Positions 20,617 through 32,079 of a DNA stretch of 64,000 nucleotides are shown in pieces (within the stretch, counting starts at the first letter, position 1; each line of letters opens with the position of its first letter). The stretch is from Euphorbia lathyris (Eukaryota; Streptophyta; Magnoliopsida; Malpighiales; Euphorbiaceae), in NCBI RefSeq assembly GCF_963576675.1, contig NC_088913.1:20410001-20474000 (forward strand). The letters run 5' to 3'. The notes beneath the pieces were generated by a model. That model saw nothing but the letters and a program-made list of their open reading frames with translations. It ran no database searches and had not been told where the DNA came from. The translations under genes were made by a program, and so were the position numbers.

Positions 20617-23600
20617 TTATTGAAGAGGATTAGACATACCGATAGCTTCCCTTAGTATGTTAAATTGCTCACGAGCCAAAGGTTTGGTGAAAATATCTGC
20701 AAGCTCTTCATTTGTTGGCACATAGGTCAGCTTGATCTCACCCTTTAGTACGTGATCTCTGATGAAGTGATGCCTTATGCTGACATGCTTCATCCTGCTG
20801 TGTTGGATAGGATTCTTGGATAGATCAATGGCACTCTTATTGTCACATTTGATCTCTATTGTCTCAGTTCTTACTCCATAATCCTCAAGCTGTTGCTTTA
20901 TCCATAGGACTTGAGCTACACAGCTTCCAACAGCAACGTACTCAGCTTCAGTTGTAAACAGAGTAACTGATGACTGAGTCTTGCTGAACCAGGATACTAG
21001 ACAACTTCCAAGGAAATGACATCCTCCTGAAGTACTCTTACGTTCTAGCTTATCCCGTCCATAGTCAGCATCAGTGTATCCTATGAGTGTGAAGTCATTT
21101 GAAGTTGGATACCACAAACCTGCATCAACTGAGCTCTGCAAATATCTAAAAATTCTTTTTACAGCAATTAAGTGAGATTCCCTTGGGTCAGCTTGATATC
21201 TTGCACAATAACATACTGAGTACTGTATATCAGGTCTACTAGCAGTGAGATAAAGTAAGGAACCTATCATACCTCGATAAAGTTTACTATCTATTGACTT
21301 ACTTTTCTCATCTTTGCATAGGACAGTATCAGTACCCATAGGGGTTGATATGGGCTTACAATCTTCCATATCGAATTTCTTTAACATCTCCTTGGTGTAC
21401 TTGGACTGACTAATGAAGATGCCGTTCTTACCTTGCTTGATCTGAAGTCCAAGGAAGAAGCTGAGTTCTCCCATCATAGACATTTCGAACTCAGTCTACA
21501 TCTGTTTGCTAAACTCTTGACATAAAGATTCGTCAGTAGCACCAAATATTATGTCATCTACATAGATTTGTGCAAGTAGGGTATGTTTACCCTTTTTCTT
21601 AATGAACAAGGTTGTGTCAGCTTTTCCTCTGACATAATTCCTGGTCAGCAGGAAGTTGGTCAACCTTTCATACCAAGCTCTTGGAGCTTGCTTCAGGCCA
21701 TATAAGGCCTTCTTGAGTTTATAAACGTGGTTTGGAAATTTTGGATCTTCAAAACCCGGAGGTTGATTAACATATACCTCTTCGTTTATAAAGCCATTAA
21801 GAAATGCACTTTTAACATCCATTTGATACAATTTAAAGTTCATGAAACTAGCATATGCACACAATATACGTATAGCTTCTAACCTAGCAACTGGTGCAAA
21901 AGTTTCACCATAATCAATGCCCTCTTGCTGACTATAGCCTTGGGCTACAAGTCGGGCTTTGTTCCTAACTACATTTCCATGCTCATCTAGTTTGTTTCTA
22001 AAAACCCACTTAGTTCCTATGGATTTTTGATTCCTAGGTTTAGGTACTAAATCCCATACCTCATTTCTCGTGAATTGGTCAAGCTCTTCTTGCATAGCAT
22101 TGATCCAATACTCATCATGCTCAGCATCAGCAAAGTTCTTTGGTTCATGAACTGATACGAAAGCAACGTTGCAAAGGAATTTCCTAAGCTGGTCTCTAGT
22201 CATTACTTTGTTGTTGGCATCATCAAGGATGGACTTTTCTGAATGTCCTCTTGGAATTTTTATCTCCTTGGGTAATGTTGAGTTGTTTGGAACAGGTGTT
22301 TCTACAATCTCTGCAGGGACAGATTGGTCAGCAAAGGTAATTTCAGTTTCGATTTTACCTTTGGTCAGCTCTTGTGCTGATGGCTCAGCACCTCCAATTA
22401 GGTCAGTATGAGCTGAGTTCGGCTCATCCTCCATGGGTTGAGTTGTCTTACCTGCAGGGTCAGTTTCATCGAAATCTACATGGACTGACTCTTCTACAAC
22501 TTGAGTTCTTTTATTATAAATTCTATATGCTTTGCTGTTTGTTGAGTACCCTAAAAAGATTGCTTCGTCAGCTTTGGCATCAAATTTTGCCAAATTGTCT
22601 TTTGTATTGAGTATGAAACATTTACACCCAAAGGCACGAAAGTAGCCAATGTTGGGCTTTCGTCCTTTCCAAAGTTCATAGGGAGTTTTCTTTAATATGG
22701 GTCTAACTAAAGCCCTATTCAATATATAACATGCTGTGTTGACAGCTTCTCCCCAAAAATACTTTGGAAGCCTATTTTCACTCAGCATTGTCCTGACAAT
22801 TTCTACTATTGTCCTATTTTTCCTTTCAACAACTCCATTTTGTTGAGGAGTTCTAGGGGCAGAGAAATTGTGGTCAATACCATTGGTTTCACAGAATTCA
22901 TCAAACATTTGGTTTTTGAATTCTCCACCATTATCACTTCTAATGTGAGCTACTCTTAGGTCTTTGTCATTTTCAAGCTTTTTGACTAATGTAGTAAACA
23001 TCTCAAATGTTTCATCTTTGCTACTCAGCAAGATGATCCAAGTATACCTAGAGAAATCATCTACAATAACTAAGGAAAATTTCTTACCTCCCATGCTGAG
23101 TGGCTGGATAGGTCCGAAAAGATCCAAATTTTGTAATTCCAATGGTCTTTTGGTTGAGACAACATTTTTGCTATGAAAAGACTTTTTGGTTTGTTTACCT
23201 TGCTGACAAGCATTACAAAGTTGATCTTTTTCATACTTTAATTTGGGTAATCCCTCAACTAATTGCTTTCTAGCTAGTTTGGCAAGGAGGTCCATGATGA
23301 CATGCCCAAGTCTCCTATGTCATAGCCAGGAGTTGTCCTCTTTAGATACTAAGCATATATTATTTGAAAATTGTTTTTCTAAACTCAACATATAAACATT
23401 TTCTACACGAGGGGCTGTTAAAATCACATCGTTTGTTTTTCCCTCGAGTATTTGACATTGAGTATCATCAAATATAACCTTTCTTCCACTCTTGCAAAGC
23501 TGAGCTATACTTAGAAGATTATATTTGAGACCCTTAACTAAGGAGACTGACTCAATTCTGGGGTTACCTCCGATAGTTCCTGAGCCAACTATCTTACCCT

Positions 23601-23745
23601 TCTTGTTGTCTCCAAAGCTTACACTACCTCCTCGTTTAAGCTCTAGTGTGATGAACTGAGTTTTATCACCTGTCATGTGTCTTGAGCATGCGTTGTCTAT
23701 GTACCAAAGTTTTGACTTCTCCACGCATGTCAAGCTGACCTGCAT
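20617..23745 (-). pseudogene. copia1 pol: protease, integrase, RT, RNase H
   Basis: Reading minus: protease with WYIDNACSRHMTG, where the usual D-S-G/A triad reads D-N-A; an integrase zinc domain around WHRRLGHVSMD and CNACQQGK; a DDE core with [16 protein letters not shown] and ERKNRT; RT with [31 protein letters not shown] and catalytic YVDDIIFG; then copia-type RNase H with YTDADYGRD, TEAEYVA, and the C-terminal LADIFTKPL. Two single nonsense codons interrupt one otherwise continuous frame: TGA at 23320-23322 (in place of Trp) and TAG at 21496-21498 (in place of Gln). Otherwise well preserved. It would perform integration and reverse transcription. Confidence 0.9.
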
Positions 23746-23751
23746 TTTAAA

Positions 23752-25537
23752 CTATTCATCTTTAGGTACCCAATTCCTTTTGGGTCCTTTCTTGTTAGTA
23801 TAAACAGATGCAGAGTCATATTTTAGTTTGTGACGGCATACTTTTGTAGTATGGCCACTTTTACCACAAAAGCCACACTGAGTTACCCTTTGAGGGTGAT
23901 GTTGAGTGTGGTCAGCATTGTTGTGCTGAGCATGCCAGCATACCTTGGTAGTATGACCTTTCTTACCACAGAAGTCACATTGGACAGTCTGTTTGTTATG
24001 CCAGTACACAACTTTTGTGTGTCCTTTCTTCCCACAACAGCTACATTGAGTAAACTGTTTATGCTGACCAGTACCTGAGTACTCAGCATGGGGTTTATTC
24101 TTAGTTGAACCTTTGGTTCTATAAGGTGGTGACGTCCTTTTTCAGTTTCTTTGAATCTGATTGGACTTCCAAGACAAACTTGTGCATAACTTCTATGTTG
24201 CTATGCAATGTTGAGTTGTCTTGGAGGAGATATCGAAGATCACTCAGTTTGACCTCCTCAATCTCGTCGCAGCGCCTGCTGAGTGCCTTAATCTTTTTGT
24301 TACACTTCTTAGTTAGTGTATATAAGTCACTCAGGGCATTTACCATTTCGTTTCTAAGCAAAAGTAAGGATGTTACCTCATTGTTGTTTTCCTCCTGCTC
24401 AGAATCTCCAGAGAGGTCAGCTTGCTCAGATTGAGATTGGTCAGCTCCATCATCTGCCATGAAACATATGTTGGCTGTTTCATTTTGCTCAGCTTCAGAT
24501 GATGTTGACTCATCACTGTCACTCCACGTGGCCACCATTGCCTTTTTGCTTCCATTCTTATCTTTCTTCAGATTAGGACAGCTTGACTTAATATGCCCAG
24601 TTTGATGGCACTCATAACATGTGACAGGCTTGGATCTGTCCTTTTTGTATCTGGTGTCACCGGACTCAGCTTTATATCTGTCTCCTCTCTTGTATGGCCG
24701 CTTACTATTTCTTTCATTTCTTCTGAACAACTTTTTCATTTTTCTAGTAAACATGTCCATTTCCTCATCATCAGTTGACTCAGCTTCTGTGGAGTCAGCT
24801 TTCATCACTAGTGATTTCTGTTTCTTATCCTCAGATTTTTCTTTAGCTTCAAAGTTTTTCATGGAAATTTCATGGGTCAGCAAGGAACCGATCAGCTCAT
24901 CATATTTGTATGTGGTCAGGTCCTGAGCTTCCTCTACAGCTGTCTTCTTAGCTTACCAGCTTTTGGAAAGACTTCGTAAGATTTTCTTCACTTGTTCTTC
25001 TTCAGTGAAGTTCTTCCCGAGTCTTTTGAGCTCATTTATTATGTTGGTAAACCTGACATTCATTGCTGAGATGTCCTCATTATCAGTCATCTCAAACAGT
25101 TCATACAATCGCATGTGCTGGTTTACTTTGGACTCCTTGACCTTGCTTGTGCCTTCATAAGTCACTTCCAGCTTCTTCTAGATCTCATGTGCTGACTCAC
25201 AACCTGAAATCTTATTGTATTCTGCAGCATCTAGAGCACAGTGAAGCATATTGATAGCCGAAGCATTATTTTGCAATTTTCTGAGGTCATATTCTGTCCA
25301 CTCAGTTTCACTCTTGACAACTTTCTCATTATCAACAGTTTTGTAAGGTATATGTGGACCTTGAACTATTGCAAGCCATGCACTCATGTTTGTGGTTTGA
25401 ATAAAGTTCTTCATCCTATTCTTCCAGAATGTATAATTAGATCCAAAGAATAGGGGAGGCCGACTAATTGATAATCCCTCAGGGAGTATCTCTGTTGTTT
25501 GGTTCCCTGGAAGGAAACGAGTGCTGTTTTTAGCCAT
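23752..25537 (-). pseudogene. copia1 gag with zinc-knuckle array
   Basis: Starts at ATG 25537 (MAKNSTRFLPG), just downstream of the primer site. The N-terminal capsid-type domain has RPPLFFGSNYTFWKNRM and a YEGTSKVKESKVN block. A canonical CX2CX4HX4C knuckle (CYECHQTGHIKSSCP) is followed by a coiled-coil-like segment and then two more knuckles of the form CxFCGKxGHTTKVC and a third, degenerate one in which the last Cys is Tyr. Breaks: TAG at 25178-25180, TAA at 24953-24955, and a frameshift between about 24119 and 24060. The final codon before protease is TAG (23752-23754). The first and last TAGs occur at matching places in copia2. Confidence 0.82.
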
Positions 25538-25586
25538 TTATCGGGATCAGCTCAAGATTGTTAGATGTTTGAGTAGTGAGCTTTTA

Positions 25587-25598
25587 GCTCTGATACCA
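25587..25598 (-). promoter_or_regulatory. copia1 primer-binding site (initiator tRNA-Met)
   Basis: On the minus strand, TGGTATCAGAGC, two bases after the 5' LTR. This is the standard plant copia site complementary to the tRNA-iMet 3' end. Confidence 0.95.
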
Positions 25599-25600
25599 CT

Positions 25601-25891
25601 TGTTGGTCCCTAGTAATTAGTTCCAAAGGGGGGGGGATAGGAACTAATGTAACTTTTTCGCTTTTAATTATGCTGACTTAATGTTATTTTAAGAGTTTGT
25701 TAACTCAGCGTGTTGGTCAGCACGGCCGATTGATTAGTCAGACAATTTTAGTTCTATGCTGACTAAGACTGTTTGACTTGAGAGTTGGGAATTGACACTT
25801 GAGAGGTCAGCTTCCAACTCGGCACTCAGATTTACTCAGTTTCAGTTTTAACAATTTTTATATGCTGAGTAAATATCACAAGCAACACATG

Positions 25892-25942
<51 letters not shown>

Positions 25943-27075
25943 AGAGAAAGAGTTTAGAAATTACCCAACACGACTTATCATGGTTCGGCCTCTCTGCCTA
26001 CGTCCAGTCCCCAGTTCCTCTTGGGATTTTCAATCTAATACTGAGCTTTTTCAAGGTAGAGCACAAACCCTTTACAAGGTAGTGAGTATGCAAGAGTACG
26101 TCCTCTATTCGTCTACTCAGCTCCTACTAAGTACTACAACCCAGCACTTAGATTTTTCTACCACTGAATGCTTACAACCAAGCACTCAGCATACACTCTC
26201 AATATTACAATTGATAAACACTTGTTCTCTTTTCAGTAAAGAACACTTTAGAAGATTACACAGAATCACTCTAGCATTTACACAAAGAATAGAAGATTTG
26301 GTGTAAGATCTTTGTATTTGAGTGCTTTGAAGATTTCTCTCTTGGATTTTTCTTCTTTGTAATTCGGCAAATGTCCAAGTGAAATCCTTGTCCATTTTAT
26401 AGATGAATTCTGGAGATTAGACCGTTTGAATTTGGTGTGTCCGTTGATTCCAAAACGGCTCTTTTAGTAGACAGCTTCTGGTCAGCTTCAGTTTTGCAGG
26501 CCAATCCTGTCATCTATTTTCTTCAGGTGTCAGGCCTTGTCTTCTTCCTACAGACTTGTCTTTTTGTGGCAGTTGTCTTTTACCAATAATCCATTGACCC
26601 ATGTTTCTTGGAATTAGTCTTCTGTGTATTTTCGAGGCTTCAATTATTGGTGCAGAAGATTGGCAGACTTTTTCCTTTAGTGAACGGATCCTTCATGCTG
26701 TCCTGACTGTCACTCAGCTTCATTCGTTATCTTCGAATGTTCAACTTCCATGCTGAGTTCCTTCTTAGTCAGCTCCGTTCTGTTTATACAGTTCTGAAGG
26801 AGTCTTCTAATTTAGTCAGCTTCGTTCTGGGAACTTTGAAGGAGACTTCTGAGACTGAGTTCTACTCCACTCAGCTTCTATTCTTTCATGTTGAGTTCCG
26901 TTTCACTCAGCTTGGCTTATGCTGACTTTTGTCCTGTCTAACTTTATATATATATTTTTGCACTCAATATTGAACAAACACATTAGTACAATTAAATCAA
27001 AGCCTTTAAATTTAATTGCCTCTTAATCATGGATGATTTTGTCAAATCAAAATCTTGTGGAAAGGTGTTTCAACA
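25601..27075 (-). repeat. copia1 5' LTR (right copy)
   Basis: Intact 1475-bp LTR, TGTTGGTCCC to GTTTCAACA. It contains an AT microsatellite at about 25895-25941 that is shorter in the other LTR. The left edge abuts the primer-binding site. Confidence 0.93.
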
Positions 27076-27080
27076 GTCAA

Positions 27081-28290
27081 GACAGAGGAAATTACTCCGT
27101 GTCGCGATCGAGAATCCTCCATTCTCGGTCGCGACATGCGTCGCCAGCTTCTCCTCCTTACCATTTGGAAGGCTAAATATTTGCTCCCCCATTCTCGGCC
27201 GAGAATTTACATTCTCGGTAAGAGCAGAAATTCTGGAAAGGATATACGTACACGTTCGTTCACAAAGAAACGTGTTCGTTTGATTGGATAAGATCGCCTC
27301 TTCGTAGCAGACACGTCCCTTAAACCCGACTCTTCAACATCTATAAATAAAGAGTTGATTTCAGAGTTGGATATATAGGAAATTGAAGAAAAGATTAGTA
27401 TAGAATTAATGCAGAAATTCTGAGTCAAGCGATTCAGAGTTAGAAGTTCAATTCTATAAAGAGCAATATGATGTACACACATTGTTTATCAAATAATTAC
27501 AAACACAGTAGCATTTAGATTTGTTCATATTAGTTTACATTTTGGTAGTCGATAGACCAATCGCTATTCCGAAGATTCAACGAGAAGATTTAGTAGAGGA
27601 TCCGCCCCTGAGCCTGACAAACTCTAACGAAACCCAAGGAAAGGATTGACAACCCGTTCACTTGCAAGTCGTCGAAAGTTTCCATGCTTCTTATTTTCTG
27701 TAAACTCGTATCAAATTCACATTTCATCTAATAAAGTTCATTCTATTCGATAGATTTTTATGTAGCACTTTGGTAAATGATCCAAAGTGAGTTCTGGTGT
27801 TTTCATTAAAACCTAGTTGAATTCAAAATCTTTACAAGGAAACTTTGTTGAACACTTAGATGAATTAATATCTCGGAAGAGTATTAATTTGGTTAAGGAA
27901 GCAATCGAACCCGATAGGGGATTGTTGCGTTCAAAGCCTTTTAATTAGAGGAATTTACGTTATTTCATTTTCATAATTTATACAAAGTTTAAAGTTGTTT
28001 TCTTTGCTTAATGCAAACGAATACATTTGTTTACTTTTCTAAAGAACTAAACGTTTCTGTTTTGCAAATTCACCCTTAAATCAGAAGAGGTTTCTAACAT
28101 TCGTTATATTCTAATCTAATTCTTGTTCTAGCAATTTCAAAGCCAAATCCAATTAAACGATTTTACACATTATAAATCTTAAAAGTAAATCTAACCGATT
28201 CAAAATAAGTTTTCGTTAAAAAGCGATCCCTGTGGGTTCGATATCTTTTATTACTACAAGCGTATACCGTGCACTTGCGGAAATCGCTCA
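27081..28290 (+). repeat. Athila 3' LTR, right part (TATA to U5 end)
   Basis: The LTR resumes right after the copia1 target duplication. It contains hairpin 3, the ATTCTCGGCCGAGAAT palindrome, TATAAATA at 27342 and an Athila-like U5 end (CCTGTGGGTTCGATATC, CCGTGCACTTGCGG) finishing CGCTCA at 28290. copia2 coding sequence starts at the next base. Confidence 0.9.
27098..27349 (+). promoter_or_regulatory. LTR copy of the hairpin/palindrome/TATA cassette
   Basis: Hairpin 3 (27098-27138; 18 pairs including two G-T wobbles, loop CCTCC), palindrome 27191-27206, half-motif ATTCTCGGTAAG 27211-27222 and TATAAATA 27342-27349. As this is LTR U3 sequence upstream of the presumed start site, it supports a promoter role for the two internal cassettes. 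Confidence 0.65.
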
Positions 28291-30280
28291 ATAAATATAA
28301 ACCTCTTCATTTATAACTCCATTAAGAAATGCACTTTTGACATCCATTTGGAACAATTTAAAATTCATAAAGCTAGCATATGCACACAATATTCTTATTG
28401 CTTCTAATCTAGCTACGGGTGCAAAGGTCTCACCATAGTCAATACCTTCCTGCTGACTGTAACCTTGGGCTACAAGTCTGGCTTTGTTCCTGACTACGTT
28501 TCCTTGTTCATCTAGCTTATTACGGAATACCCATTTTATTCCTATGGTCTTTTAATTCTTTGGTTTCGGCACTAAATCCCATATATCATTTCTCTTGAAT
28601 TGATCGAGCTCCTCTTGCATCGCATTAATCCAGAATTCATCGTTCTCAGCTTCTGAGAAGTTTCTTGGTTCGAGGACTGACACGAAGGCTACGTTGCTGA
28701 GATATCTCCTGAGTTGATTTCTGGTCATCAGGGTGTTCTCAGCGGCATCAAGAATGCTACTTTCAGAGTGTCCTCTTGGAACCTTGATCTCCTTTGGTAG
28801 TGTGGTGTCTTCAGGGATATGTGTTTCAACATTTTCTGCAAGATTATATTGGTCAGCAAAGATAATTTCAGGTTCGTTCTTACCTTTGGCCAGCCCTTGA
28901 GGTTGTGACTCAGTGGCTCCATTTTGGTCAGCGGAAGCTGAGCATGTGTCATCTTCGGTAGGCTGACTTGTTTTTCCTGCAGGGTCAGTTTCATCGAACT
29001 CAACATGTACAGACTCTTCTAAGACCCGAGTTCGTTTATTAAACACCCTATATGCTTTGCTGTTTGTTGAGTACCCTAGAAAGATAGCTTCATCAGCTTT
29101 TGAATCAAACTTGGCAAGGTTTTCTTTAGTATTTAGGATAAAACATTTGCAACCAAAGGCACGAAAATATCCAATATTGGGTTTTCGTCCTTTCCAAAGT
29201 TCATAAGAGGTTTTCTTAAGTATAGGTCTAACTAAAGCCCTATTGAGTATATAGCAAGCTGTGTTGACAGCTTCACCCCAGAAATGCTTTGGAAGCCTAT
29301 TCTCACTCAGCATTGTCCTAGCTATTTCAACTAAGGTTCTGTTCTTCCTTTCAACTACCCCATTTTGTTGAGGAGTTCTAGGAGCAGAAAAATTGTGGTC
29401 AATGCCGCTGACTTCACAGAATTCATCAAACTGTTGATTTTTTTAATTCTCCGCCATTATCACTTCGGATGTGAGCTAATTTTAGGTCTTTATCATTTTC
29501 AAGTTTTCTAACCAATGTTGAGAACATCTCAAACGCTTCATCTTTGCTACTCAGCAGGATGATCCAAGTGTACCGAGAAAAGTCATCTACAATGACCAAG
29601 GAAAATCTCTTACCACCCAAGCTCAGCGGCTGGACTGGTCCGAAAAGATCCAAGTGTAGTAACTCTAATGGATGCTTGGTTGAGACTATATTTTTACTTT
29701 GAAAAGATTTTTTAGTTTGTTTTCCTTGCTGACAAGCATTGCATAATTGATCCTTCTCAAATCTGAGTTTGGGCAAACCCTCAACTAATTGCTTTCTTGC
29801 TAGTTTGGCTAGGAGGTCCATGCTTACATGACCAAGTCTCCTATGCCATAGCCAGGAATTATCTTCCTTTGACACTAAGCATATATTCTTTGAAAACTTC
29901 TTTTTTAGGTTTAGCATGAAAACGTTGTCAACACGAGGGGCAGTTAAAATCAACTCATTTGTTTTTCCCTCGAGTATTTTACACTCAGTGGCGTCAAATA
30001 CAACCTTTCTACTGCTGTCACACAGCTGAGCTACGCTCAATAGGTTATATTTAAGACCCCTGACTAGGGAGACTGACTCAATAGTAGGATTACCACCAAT
30101 GGTACCTGACCCTACTATCTTACCCTTTTTGTTTTCTCCAAAACTTACATTTCCTCCTCGTTTATGCACAAGTGTGATGAACTGAGTTTCATCACCAGTC
30201 ATATGCCTTGAGCATGCGCTGTCAATGTACCATAGCTTTGACTTCTCAGCACACCTCAAGCTCACCTGCAATTGAACTAG
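28291..30280 (-). pseudogene. copia2 pol: protease, integrase, start of RT
   Basis: Reading minus: protease WYIDSACSRHMTG (normal D-S-A, unlike copia1), pre-integrase SWLWHRRLGHVSMD, zinc cysteines in CNACQQGK, and a DDE core with DLFGPVQ and IRSDNGGE. A frameshift in a T run near 29440 is followed by the rest of integrase and the RT N-terminus, up to the block that in copia1 precedes VYVNQPPGF. An additional stop lies near 28552. The rest of RT and RNase H is not in the window. Confidence 0.85.
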
Positions 30281-32017
30281 TTATCTTTAGGTACCCAAGT
30301 CTTTTTGGGTCCTCATTTGTCAGAGTCAGCAAATGATACATCATATTTAATTTTGTGACGACATACATTTATAGTGTGGCCATCTTTCCCACAATAGTCA
30401 CAGTAAACTACCCTTTGGGGGTATTTCCATTTTTGGTCAGCACGATGGTGCTGAGCATGCCAGCATACCTTTGAGGTATGTCCTTTCTTTCTGCAAAAGT
30501 CACATTGGACATTCTGCTGAGTATTCCACCTTCGCTGACTAGTACCTGAGTACTCAGCTTTTGGATGGAACCTCTTCTTAGCCGATGTATTCAGCTGATT
30601 CTGTATTGATGTGATGTCCTTCCTCAGTTTCTTGAATCTTATTGGACTTTAGAGACAAACCTATGCATGATTTTTAGATTCTCATATTGCCTAGTGTTGT
30701 CCTGAAGGAGATGTCGAAGGTCACTGAGTTTAACCTCCTTGATCTCATCACATCGCCTGCTGAGTGCTCTTATTTTCTTATTACACTTTTTGATCCGTGT
30801 ATAGAGATCACTCAGGGCATTAATCATTTCATTTCTGAGCAAGGGTAGAGACATTACCTCAGTTGTATGTTCCTCATGATCAGATTCATTAGAGAGGTCA
30901 GCTTGCTCAGAGAGACAGTGTTCAGCAGCTTCGTCAGCCATGAAGCAGATATTTGCTAACTCAGTGGCATCAGCTTCTGACGAGGTTGACTCATCACTAT
31001 CACTCCATGTGGCCACCATTGCCTTTCTACTTCCCTTTTTGTCTTTCTTCAAGGTAGGACAGCTTGATTTGATGTGCCCAGCTTGATGGCATTCAAAACA
31101 AGTAATAGGCTTTGAGCTGTCCTTCTTGTGTCTGCTGTCGCTAAACTCAGCTTTGTATTTATCGTTTCTTTTGAATGGCCTTTTGCTGTACTTGTCATTT
31201 TTCTTAAACAGCTTCTTCATCTTCCTGGTAAACATGGCCATCTCCTCATCATCTGATGAGTCAGCTTCGGTTGAGTCAGCTTTCATGACAAGAGATTTTT
31301 GTTTCTTGTCCTCAGTTTTTTCTTTAGCCTCAAAATTTTTCATGGAGATCTCATGGGTCAGCAGAGATCCGATGAGCTCATCATACTTGTACGTGGTCAG
31401 GTCCTGAGCTTCTTTAACAGCTGTCTTCTTTGCTTGCCAGCTTTTAGGGAGACTTCTCAGAATCTTCTTCACTTGTTCTTTTTAGTGAAGTTCTTGCCAA
31501 GTCTTTTAAGCTCATTGATTATGTTGGTGAATCTTGCATTCATCTCAGAGATGTCCTCATTATCATTCATCTCGAACAGCTCGTATAGTCATATATGTTG
31601 ATTCACTTTGGAATCCTTGACCTTACTGGTTCCTTCATAGGTAACCTCCAGCTTCTTCTAGATTTCTAGTGCTGACTCGCTACCTGAAATCTTATTGTAT
31701 TCTGCAGCATCTAACGCACAGTGAAGCATATTGATAGCCGAAGCATTATTTTGTAATTTTTTAAGGTCATCTTCTGATCACTTAGCCTCGCTTTTGACAG
31801 TTTTCACACCGTCAATGGTTTCATAGGGAACAAACGGGCCTTGGACTATAGCTAGCCATGCACTCATGATTGTTGTCTGAATGAAGTTTTTCATCCTGTT
31901 CTTCCAAAATGTATAATTAGATCCAAAGAACAGAGGAGGCCGACTAATAGATAATCCCTCAGGGAGTATCTAGGTTGTTTGATTTCCTAGAAGGAAATGA
32001 GTGTTGTTCTCAGCCAT
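30281..32017 (-). pseudogene. copia2 gag with zinc knuckles
   Basis: Starts at the ATG at 32017-32015, in the same relation to the primer site as copia1. The N-terminal domain is interrupted by several stops and a small deletion near 31485. The best frame (30639-31472) holds the GSLLTHEISMKNFEAKEK block and the knuckle CFECHQAGHIKSSCP. Two further knuckles (CDFCRKKGHTSKVC and CDYCGKDGHTINVC) lie at about 30350-30520. In-frame TAGs at 31658-31660 and 30277-30279 match the positions of copia1's TAGs. Confidence 0.78.
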
Positions 32018-32065
32018 TACAGGGATCAGCTCAAGATAGTTTTATCTTGAATAGTGAGCTACTGA

Positions 32066-32077
32066 GCTCTGATACCA
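32066..32077 (-). promoter_or_regulatory. copia2 primer-binding site (initiator tRNA-Met)
   Basis: TGGTATCAGAGC on the minus strand, two bases after the LTR. Confidence 0.94.
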
Positions 32078-32079
32078 CT

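Larger units (their letters stand above)
9454..27075 (-). mobile_element. copia1: complete Sirevirus-like Ty1/copia retrotransposon with env-like ORF
   Basis: The element begins TGTCGG and ends CAACA with a perfect 5-bp target duplication GTCAA (9449-9453 and 27076-27080). Without the nested Tat-like element it is about 11.8 kb. Reading minus: 5' LTR (25601-27075), initiator tRNA-Met primer site, gag, protease, integrase, RT, RNase H, a spacer, a long env-like region, polypurine tract, 3' LTR. The order protease-integrase-RT marks Ty1/copia. Long size, multiple zinc knuckles and an extra ORF after pol are characteristic of Sireviruses. The coding region is damaged mostly by single nonsense changes, several of C-to-T or G-to-A type. 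Confidence 0.93.
1..28290 (+). mobile_element. Athila-lineage Ty3/gypsy retrotransposon, left end outside window, split by nested copia1
   Basis: The element runs 1-9453 and resumes at 27081-28290 after the nested copia1. Order: end of gag/protease, RT, RNase H, integrase, two post-pol ORFs, a long non-coding tail, a polypurine tract and a 3' LTR that begins TGTTAAG at 9209 and ends CGCTCA at 28290. The 5' LTR and most of gag lie left of the window. The protease motif DLGANINLMP, the large post-pol region, an LTR of about 1455 bp and a purine-rich tract ending GTGTGGAGATT before the LTR are all typical of Athila elements. Pol is broken by stops and frameshifts, so the copy is not autonomous. 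It lies inside copia2, because copia2 coding sequence begins exactly where the LTR ends. Confidence 0.88.

Noticed and set aside
20617..20640. Stop-codon readthrough from copia1 pol into the env-like ORF, as in SIRE1
   Set aside because: Pol ends in TAA followed by another nearby stop, and about 550 bp separate it from the env-like ATG.
28291..28551. copia2 truncated by simple deletion
   Set aside because: The break falls exactly at the Athila LTR terminus (CGCTCA), which favours insertion of Athila into copia2.
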